7,800 bases of DNA from JBQCEE01 sp051960575 (lineage in GTDB: Bacteria; Actinomycetota; Actinomycetes; Mycobacteriales; Jatrophihabitantaceae): contig NZ_JBQCEE010000220.1 of assembly GCF_051960575.1 (NCBI RefSeq), forward strand, positions 1 to 7,800. Direction: 5' to 3'. Numbering within the stretch: the stretch's first letter is position 1; each line of letters begins with the position of its first letter. Below, one piece after another: positions 1 through 4,907 of the stretch. The notes below the pieces were generated by a model, which worked only from the letters and a program-made list of their open reading frames with translations, had not been told where the DNA came from and did no database searches. A program made the position numbers and the translations under genes.

Positions 1-124
1 GCCCGCCCCCCGCCCCCGCGCGCCCGCGGGGCGCCCGCCGGGGGGGCGGCCCCCCGCCGCCCCCCCCCCCGGCCGCACCGGCCCCCCGGGCCCCGCGGCC
101 GGCCCGCGCGGGCCGCGCGGCCCC
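1..124. other. Extreme G/C low-complexity edge, probable artefact
   Basis: Of the first 124 bases only one (the A at 77) is not G or C, and there is no T at all. The stretch holds an 11-base C run (60-70) and a 7-base G run (40-46). From 125 onward composition returns abruptly to normal actinobacterial coding sequence. Even GC-rich genomes do not usually make such a block, and the following gene needs an ordinary N-terminus here. I read it as a low-quality contig end or base-calling artefact. A real low-complexity segment is less likely. No feature inside it should be trusted. Confidence 0.7.
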
Positions 125-546
125 ACGAGCGGGGGAGCACCATCCCGCTGATCCTCGGGTTCGTGCTCATCGCGCTGCTGGTCGTGGCCGGGTCGGTGGC
201 CTTCGCGAGCGCCTTCGTGCAGCAGCGTGACCTGCAGGACGTCTGCGACGGGGCCGCGGCCGCCGCCGCAGCGACCGCGATCGACCTCGGCCGCACACGC
301 ACCGACCCGGACGTCGCCACGCTGCCCTTCGCGGACGAGGGTCGTGTGCGGACTGCGGTGGACGCCTACCTCGCGCGCGACCCCGACCGGCGCCGCGTCG
401 TCGTCGCCGCCACGGTCTCGGCCGACCGCGCCACCGTGACCCTGCGCTGCTCCGAGCGCCGCGACCTGCCGTTCGGCCGCCTCTTCGGCCGCCCGACCAT
501 CACCCACACCACGACCTCGTCGGCGGAGGCACCGACCAGCGCGTGA
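121..546 (+). CDS. TadE/TadG-like Flp pilus-assembly protein (5' end missing or corrupted)
   Basis: The frame from 121 reads HERGSTIPLILGF followed by a hydrophobic segment (to about 220) and then VQQRDLQDVCDGAAAAAA. This is the signature N-terminus of TadE/TadG-like proteins: a short basic cytoplasmic tail, one membrane helix with pseudopilin-like Ser/Thr just before it, and an Ala-rich outer helix. Family members are anchored in the membrane and assist assembly or secretion of Flp-type pili. The rest (about 100 residues) is a small extracytoplasmic domain with two Cys, perhaps disulfide bonded. The gene stops with TGA at 544-546. The GTG at 163 lies inside the membrane helix and is not a credible start. 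The true start lies upstream, in the corrupted block or off the window, and the frame stays open to base 1. Other tad genes are not visible. TadG-like versus the helicase-neighbourhood TadE-like family cannot be settled from this fragment. Confidence 0.75.
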   Translation, partial: PHERGSTIPLILGFVLIALLVVAGSVAFASAFVQQRDLQDVCDGAAAAAAATAIDLGRTRTDPDVATLPFADEGRVRTAVDAYLARDPDRRRVVVAATVSADRATVTLRCSERRDLPFGRLFGRPTITHTTTSSAEAPTSA

Positions 547-575
547 GCCCGACGCCGCGCCCTGGACCGAGATGC

Positions 576-590
576 CACAGCCGGCCTGTG
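576..590 (+). terminator. Weak hairpin after the Tad-like gene
   Basis: CACAG (576-580) and CTGTG (586-590) can pair around a 5-base loop, 29 bases after the stop codon at 546. The stem is only 5 bp and has no T-run, so this is a weak candidate terminator. The rest of 547-738 shows no convincing gene. Confidence 0.25.
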
Positions 591-713
591 AGCCGCTGTG
601 CACATCAAGATCCGGCAGACCCCGCGCCGTGCCCACGTCGCAGGCCGCCGCGCCGATGCCCTTCCCCCGACAGGTGTGACCGAGTTGGTTGGAGGGAGTC
701 AACCGATCGGGGG

Positions 714-719
714 TAAAGT
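714..719 (+). promoter_or_regulatory. Candidate -10 box for the MFS gene
   Basis: TAAAGT fits the actinobacterial TANNNT -10 pattern, with TTGGAG at 689-694 as a poor -35 at a 19-base spacing. Transcription would begin near 726, giving a leader of about a dozen bases before the ATG at 739. The box overlaps the left edge of the inverted repeat at 717-733, so a bound regulator would block it. Inference from sequence only. Confidence 0.35.
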
Positions 720-733
720 TAGTTCGGCTAACT
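717..733. promoter_or_regulatory. Inverted-repeat operator upstream of MFS exporter
   Basis: AGTTAG-TTCGG-CTAACT is a perfect 6-bp inverted repeat around a 5-base centre, ending 5 bases before the ATG at 739. Short AT-rich palindromes of this size and placement in a GC-rich genome are typical operators of MarR- or TetR-type repressors that control drug exporters. The half-sites also resemble part of the DtxR/IdeR iron box, but that box has a 1-base centre, so the spacing does not fit. No regulator gene is in this window, so the regulator would act from elsewhere. Confidence 0.5.
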
Positions 734-738
734 ATTCC

Positions 739-2472
739 ATGCCGGGACGCTTCACCGCCGCCGCACGCTTCGAGAAGGACCACCCGCGCTACAAGTGGGT
801 GGCACTGTCGAACACCACGCTCGGCGTGCTCATGGCGACCATCAACAGCTCGATCGTCATCATCTCGCTGCCCGCGATCTTCCGCGGCATCAAGCTCGAC
901 CCGCTGCAGCCGGGCAACACCGGCTACCTGCTCTGGACGCTGATGGGCTTCCTGCTCGTCACCGCCGTCCTGGTGGTCACGCTCGGACGCCTCGGCGACA
1001 TGTTCGGCCGCGTGCGCATCTACAACGCCGGCTTCGTCGTCTTCACCGTCGGCTCGATCGCCCTCGCCGTCGACCCGTTCCACGCCGGCGGGGGAGCGCT
1101 CTGGCTCATCGGCTGGCGGCTCGTGCAGGGTGTCGGCGCGGCGATGCTGTTCGCCAACTCGACCGCCATCCTCACCGACGCCTTCCCGGCCGAGCGCCGC
1201 GGCTTCGCCCTCGGCATCAACCAGGTCGCGGCGATCGCAGGCGGCTTCATCGGCCTCATCCTCGGCGGGCTGCTGTCCGAGGTCGACTGGCGGCTGGTCT
1301 TCTACGTCTCCGTCCCGATCGGCGTCATCGGCACGGTCTGGAGTTACCTCAGCCTCAAGGAGCTCGGGGAACGGCACGAGGCGAGGATCGACTGGTGGGG
1401 CAACGCCCTGTTCGCCGTCGGCCTGTCGGCGCTGCTGGCCGCGATCACCTACGGCATCCAGCCCTACGGCGGCCACACGATGGGCTGGACGAACCCGTGG
1501 GTGCTCACCGGCCTCATCGGCGGCGTCGCGATGCTCGTCGTCTTCTGCTGGGTCGAGACCAAGGTCGACCAGCCGATGTTCGCGATGAACCTGTTCCGGC
1601 TGCGTCCGTTCTGGGCCGGCAACCTGGCCGGTCTGCTCGCGTCGGTGTCGCGCGGCGGCCTGCAGTTCATGCTCATCATCTGGCTGCAGGGCATCTGGCT
1701 GCCGCTGCACGGCTTCAAGTTCGAGAACACCCCGCTCTGGGCCGGCATCTACCTGCTGCCGCTGACCGTCGCGTTCCTCGTCGCCGGCCCGCTGTCGGGC
1801 GCACTGAGCGACAAGTTCGGTGCGCGCACCTTCGCGACCGGCGGCCTGCTGCTCGTCGCCGCCAGCTTCATCGGCCTGATGCTGCTACCGGTGAACTTCC
1901 ACTACTGGGCCTTCGCGTCGCTGCTGGTGCTGAACGGCATCGGCTCCGGGCTGTTCTCGGCGCCGAACACCACGGCGATCATGAACTCGGTGCCCGCGGG
2001 GCAGCGCGGTTCGGCGTCCGGCATGCGCGCCACGTTCTTCAACTCCGGCACCTCGCTGTCGATCGGCGTCTTCTTCTCGCTGATGATCGCGGGGCTCGCG
2101 TCGAGCCTGCCGAGCACGCTGTTCAACGGCCTCGCCGCGCACCACGTGCCCACGGCGACCGCGCACGTCGTCGCCGACGCCCCGCCGGTCGGCAGCCTTT
2201 TCGCCGCCTTCCTCGGCTACAACCCGGTGCAGACGCTGGTGGGTCAACAGACGTTGAGCCAGGTGCCCGCGGGTGACCGTGCGACGCTGACCGGGCAGAC
2301 ATTCTTCCCGAACCTGATCTCGCAGCCGTTCCACCACGGGCTCGTCATCGTCTTCCTGATGGCCGCCGCGATGTCGGTGATCGGTGCCCTCGCCTCGCTG
2401 CTGCGCGGCAGGAAGTACGTGCACCAGGACGAGGCGGTGCAGGCGACGGCCGCCCAGGCCGTCGCGGCCTGA
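739..2472 (+). CDS. MFS transporter, DHA2-type 14-helix drug/metabolite exporter
   Basis: This is a 577-residue membrane protein of the major facilitator superfamily, probably a proton-coupled exporter of a drug or hydrophobic metabolite across the plasma membrane. The first helix spans about residues 21-47 (WVALSNTTLGVLMATINSS). Motif A, GRLGDMFGRVR, is at 83-93, the RLVQGVGAA motif B follows, and a Gly-rich motif C region (AAIAGGFIGLILGG) comes next. Hydrophobic segments total about 14, as in DHA2 (EmrB/QacA-like) members. A long polar loop of about 80 residues precedes the last helix. The in-frame extension to 598 is rejected: it is not hydrophobic or conserved-looking, and the operator lies within it, whereas ATG 739 leads straight into the family-like N-terminus. 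There is no clear Shine-Dalgarno sequence before 739. The usual D1 motif acidic residue (LDxT) is replaced by INSS (residues 35-38). The substrate cannot be told from the sequence. Confidence 0.93.
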   Translation: MPGRFTAAARFEKDHPRYKWVALSNTTLGVLMATINSSIVIISLPAIFRGIKLDPLQPGNTGYLLWTLMGFLLVTAVLVVTLGRLGDMFGRVRIYNAGFVVFTVGSIALAVDPFHAGGGALWLIGWRLVQGVGAAMLFANSTAILTDAFPAERRGFALGINQVAAIAGGFIGLILGGLLSEVDWRLVFYVSVPIGVIGTVWSYLSLKELGERHEARIDWWGNALFAVGLSALLAAITYGIQPYGGHTMGWTNPWVLTGLIGGVAMLVVFCWVETKVDQPMFAMNLFRLRPFWAGNLAGLLASVSRGGLQFMLIIWLQGIWLPLHGFKFENTPLWAGIYLLPLTVAFLVAGPLSGALSDKFGARTFATGGLLLVAASFIGLMLLPVNFHYWAFASLLVLNGIGSGLFSAPNTTAIMNSVPAGQRGSASGMRATFFNSGTSLSIGVFFSLMIAGLASSLPSTLFNGLAAHHVPTATAHVVADAPPVGSLFAAFLGYNPVQTLVGQQTLSQVPAGDRATLTGQTFFPNLISQPFHHGLVIVFLMAAAMSVIGALASLLRGRKYVHQDEAVQATAAQAVAA

Positions 2473-2526
2473 CCCGGCGCGCCGCGGACGTGACGAACAT
2501 CAGAGTCCGTTAAGCAGCCGGGACTC

Positions 2527-2538
2527 GGGGGTACCCCC
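2527..2538. promoter_or_regulatory. Perfect 12-bp palindrome GGGGGTACCCCC
   Basis: The palindrome has no loop, so it is better read as a protein-binding site than as an RNA hairpin. It lies 29 bases upstream of the ATG at 2568, between the MFS gene and the small secreted-protein gene, where a promoter or operator for the latter would sit. I see no clear TANNNT -10 box nearby. Chance GC palindromes are common in such DNA, so confidence is limited. Confidence 0.35.
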
Positions 2539-2553
2539 TGGACGTACTCGTTC

Positions 2554-2560
2554 GGGAGGA
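2554..2560 (+). promoter_or_regulatory. Strong ribosome binding site for the small secreted protein
   Basis: GGGAGGA lies 7 bases before the ATG at 2568 and is the best + strand Shine-Dalgarno sequence in the window. It fixes the start at 2568. The ATG at 2561, in another frame, abuts the site and is too close to be used. Confidence 0.75.
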
Positions 2561-2567
2561 ATGGATC

Positions 2568-2768
2568 ATGTTCGGCAAGTACAGCCTGCTGGCGGCCGCG
2601 GTCATGGCATCACCGCTGCTGGCGCTGCCCCTGCTGCCCGCCGAGGCCACCGGCCACGCTGCCCCCCTGCGTCCGACGACGCACACCCACACGGTGCGTA
2701 CCAACGTCACCGGCGCGCCCGCCGACGCGTTCTCGGGCCACGTGGCCGTCGTCGTGTCCCACCGCTGA
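2568..2768 (+). CDS. Small secreted protein of unknown function, 66 aa
   Basis: I do not recognise this protein. It has a single Lys at residue 4, a hydrophobic stretch over residues 5-24, and a possible signal peptidase site after Ala27 (AEA) or Ala32. The mature part would be about 35-39 residues, rich in Thr, His and Val, with a THTHTV segment, no Cys and a C-terminal SHR. It may be exported, or it may remain as a membrane-anchored peptide if uncleaved. The ribosome binding site at 2554-2560 and the intact frame argue that it is expressed. It sits alone between the MFS gene (95 bases upstream) and prfB (60 bases downstream), with its own palindrome upstream. It could be a surface peptide, a metal-binding peptide (through the His residues) or a toxin-like peptide. 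None of these is supported beyond composition. Confidence 0.65.
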   Translation: MFGKYSLLAAAVMASPLLALPLLPAEATGHAAPLRPTTHTHTVRTNVTGAPADAFSGHVAVVVSHR

Positions 2769-2776
2769 GCCTGCCA

Positions 2777-2796
2777 ACGGCCGCCGACGGCGCCGT
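2777..2796 (+). terminator. Weak GC hairpin after the small secreted-protein gene
   Basis: ACGGC (2777-2781) can pair with GCCGT (2792-2796) around a 10-base loop that can itself pair in part. It starts 8 bases after the stop codon and lies before the prfB promoter box. There is no T-run. A plausible but weak terminator. Confidence 0.25.
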
Positions 2797-2814
2797 GTCA
2801 GCACCCGGGTCGCG

Positions 2815-2820
2815 TACCCT
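2815..2820 (+). promoter_or_regulatory. -10 box for leaderless prfB transcript
   Basis: TACCCT matches TANNNT and ends 8 bases before the GTG at 2829, so transcription would begin at or next to the start codon. No Shine-Dalgarno sequence precedes the GTG, which supports leaderless translation. No good -35 is visible. The same arrangement occurs before the gene at 7236. Confidence 0.5.
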
Positions 2821-2828
2821 CGATATCC

Positions 2829-3932
2829 GTGGATGTCCCTGCTGATCTGAAAGAACTCTCCGCGACGCTCGCGAGCATCGAGTCGGTCGTGGATCTGGCC
2901 GCGCTGCGGCGCGAGGCCGCCGATCTGGAGCAGCAGGCATCCGCCCCCGACCTCTGGAACGACCCCGACAGCGCGCAGAAGGTCACCTCGCGCCTGTCGT
3001 ACGTGCAGGGCGAGATCCGTCGCGTCGAGGAACTGCGGCGCCGGGTCGACGACGCCCAGGTGCTGTGGGACCTCGCCGAGGAGATGGACGACAGCGACTC
3101 GCGCGCCGAGGCCGAGCGCGAGGTCACCGCGCTGCAGAAGGCGATCGGCGAGCTCGAGGTCCGCACCCTGCTCTCCGGCCCCTACGACGCCCGCGAGGCG
3201 CTCGTGACGATCCGCTCGGAGGCGGGCGGCGTCGACGCGGCGGACTTCGCCGAGATGCTGCTGCGCATGTACGCCCGGTGGGCCGAGCGGCACGGCTACC
3301 CGATCGAGGCGCTCGACACGTCCTACGCCGAGGAGGCCGGCATCAAGTCGGCCACCATCCAGGTCAAGGCCCCCTACGCCTACGGCACGTTGAGCGTCGA
3401 GCAGGGCACGCACCGCCTCGTACGGATCAGCCCGTTCGACAACCAGGGCCGGCGGCAGACGTCGTTCGCCGGCGTCGAGGTGCTGCCGGTCGTCGAGACG
3501 AGCGACCACGTCGAGATCCCGGACGACGACATCCGCGTCGACGTGTACCGCAGCTCGGGCAAGGGCGGCCAGGGCGTCAACACGACCGACTCGGCGGTGC
3601 GCATCACCCACCTGCCGACCGGCATCGTCGTCACCTGCCAGAACGAGCGCAGCCAGATCCAGAACCGGGCCTCGGCGATGAACGTGCTGCAGTCGAAACT
3701 GCTCGAGCGCCGCCGCGCCGAGGAGCAGGACGCGATGAACGCGCTGAAGGACGGCAGCAACTCGTGGGGCAACCAGATGCGCTCGTACGTGCTGCACCCG
3801 TACCAGATGGTGAAGGACCTGCGCACCGAGTACGAGGTCGGTAACCCGCAGGCGGTGCTCGACGGCGACATCGACGGCTTCATCGAGGCCGGCATCCGTT
3901 GGCGTCGGTCACAGGAGCACGCACCGGCCTGA
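2829..3932 (+). CDS. prfB: Peptide chain release factor 2
   Basis: Release factor 2 recognises UAA and UGA stop codons in the ribosomal A site and triggers hydrolysis of the peptidyl-tRNA ester. The 367-residue length is normal. The N-terminal half is the helical domain (LKELSATLASIE onward). The SPF anticodon-like tripeptide is at residues 201-203 in RISPFDNQGRRQTSF. The catalytic GGQ loop is at 246-248 in SSGKGGQGVNTTDSAVR, whose Gln is normally methylated. The C-terminal region ends in GFIEAGIRWRR. The frame is continuous from GTG 2829, so the programmed +1 frameshift known in many bacterial prfB genes is absent here. The GTG is chosen because it begins the family-like VDVPADLKEL sequence and sits 8 bases after a -10 box. 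The next gene is a patatin-like lipase, not the ftsE that often follows prfB in actinomycetes. Confidence 0.98.
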   Translation: MDVPADLKELSATLASIESVVDLAALRREAADLEQQASAPDLWNDPDSAQKVTSRLSYVQGEIRRVEELRRRVDDAQVLWDLAEEMDDSDSRAEAEREVTALQKAIGELEVRTLLSGPYDAREALVTIRSEAGGVDAADFAEMLLRMYARWAERHGYPIEALDTSYAEEAGIKSATIQVKAPYAYGTLSVEQGTHRLVRISPFDNQGRRQTSFAGVEVLPVVETSDHVEIPDDDIRVDVYRSSGKGGQGVNTTDSAVRITHLPTGIVVTCQNERSQIQNRASAMNVLQSKLLERRRAEEQDAMNALKDGSNSWGNQMRSYVLHPYQMVKDLRTEYEVGNPQAVLDGDIDGFIEAGIRWRRSQEHAPA

Positions 3933-3953
3933 TCGGCGCGGCACCCTGGTCGC

Positions 3954-4907
3954 ATGGCCACGATCGCACTCGCCCTCGGCAGCGGCGGCGCGCGCGGCTA
4001 CGCCCACCTCGGGGTGTTGCGCGCGCTGGCGGAGGCCGGCCACGAGGTCGTCAGCGTCGCCGGCTCGTCGATGGGCGCCGTGATCGGTGGCGTCTTCTCC
4101 GCCGGCCGGCTCGACGACTACACCGACTGGGTCACGGGGTTGAGCCAGCGTGACGTGCTGCGGCAGCTGGTCGAGCCCGGCAGCCCGGGCGCGGGCGGGC
4201 TGTTCCGCGCCGAACGGGTGATCACGCGTGTGGCCGAGATCGTCGGTGACCTGCGCATCGAGCAGCTGCCACTGCCGTTCACCGCGGTGGCGGTCGACGT
4301 GGTGGCCGGACGCGAGGTGTGGCTGTCCCGTGGCCCGCTCGACCGCGCCATCCGCGCCTCGATGGGCATCCCCGGCCTGTTCACGCCGGTCACCCTGGAC
4401 GGTCGGGTGCTCGTCGACGGCGGCCTGCTGAACCCGGTGCCCGTCGCCGCGACGACCGCCGCGACCGCCGACATTGTGGGGGCTGTGTCGCTGCCCGGCC
4501 CGCGCCGCGGCCAGCCGAGCGAGGCGCCCACCGACGCGTCGAGTGACGACGCAGACACGGGTGAGGGCGCCGAGGCCACGCGGGCCGACTGGTGGGAGCG
4601 GGTCAAGGGTCGGCTGCCCACGATGACCGAGTCGGAGCTGCTGGCCGCGGCGACGCAACGGCTGGGCGCGCTCAAGCGGGTGCTGCCGATCGGCGGCGAC
4701 GAGTCGTCGGTCGGCTTGCTCGACGTGGTGACCCTTGCGCTGGACGCGCCGCAGGCCGCGCTCACCCGGTTCGGCCTCGCGGCGTACCCACCGGACATCA
4801 CGGTGACCGTCCCCGCCGACGCGGCCCGCAGTCTCGACTTCCACCGCGCCGCCGAGCTGATCGAGCTCGGTCACACCCTCGCGGTCGAGGCGCTCAACGG
4901 GCGTTGA
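3954..4907 (+). CDS. Patatin-like phospholipase (RssA-type)
   Basis: This 317-residue protein is a patatin-family lipid acyl hydrolase, expected to cleave acyl esters of phospholipids or other lipids with a Ser-Asp dyad. The oxyanion-hole motif GSGGARG is at residues 9-15. The nucleophile elbow GSSMG at 37-41 places the catalytic Ser at 39. The DGG motif at 155-157 (VLVDGGLLNPVPV) supplies the catalytic Asp. No signal peptide or membrane helix is visible, so it is probably cytoplasmic or peripheral to the membrane. A low-complexity acidic insert of about 30 residues (182-210) separates the catalytic core from a C-terminal helical part. The ATG at 3954 starts exactly at the family's first beta strand (MATIALALGSGGARG). 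It is 21 bases after prfB with no Shine-Dalgarno sequence; CACCCT at 3942-3947 is only a poor -10. Co-transcription with prfB is possible. Its 3' end overlaps the opposing peptidase gene by 37 bases. Confidence 0.93.
   Translation: MATIALALGSGGARGYAHLGVLRALAEAGHEVVSVAGSSMGAVIGGVFSAGRLDDYTDWVTGLSQRDVLRQLVEPGSPGAGGLFRAERVITRVAEIVGDLRIEQLPLPFTAVAVDVVAGREVWLSRGPLDRAIRASMGIPGLFTPVTLDGRVLVDGGLLNPVPVAATTAATADIVGAVSLPGPRRGQPSEAPTDASSDDADTGEGAEATRADWWERVKGRLPTMTESELLAAATQRLGALKRVLPIGGDESSVGLLDVVTLALDAPQAALTRFGLAAYPPDITVTVPADAARSLDFHRAAELIELGHTLAVEALNGR

Noticed and set aside
717..733. DtxR/IdeR iron box before the MFS gene
   Set aside because: The half-sites GTTAG and CTAAC match, but the centre is 5 bases rather than 1 and the outer bases of the 19-bp box are absent.
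598..738. N-terminal extension of the MFS protein by 47 codons
   Set aside because: The extension contains the operator and -10 candidate and does not resemble MFS N-termini. The ATG at 739 leads directly into the conserved start.
795..2276. Second + strand frame of 493 codons inside the MFS gene
   Set aside because: Arg/His-rich translation with no hydrophobic segments; the overlapping frame has MFS motifs and about 14 helices.
2475..2484. CGGCGCGCCG just after the MFS stop as a terminator
   Set aside because: It is a loopless palindrome that cannot fold into a hairpin without losing most of its pairs, and no T-run follows.
2829..2860. Programmed +1 frameshift site in prfB
   Set aside because: A TGA occurs in another frame early in the gene (CTGAT, CTGAAA), but the coding frame is continuous from the GTG, so no frameshift is needed.
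2610..3797. Long open frame on the - strand (395 codons) opposite prfB
   Set aside because: Shadow of prfB: low-complexity composition, no recognisable motif, and it also runs across the small peptide gene.
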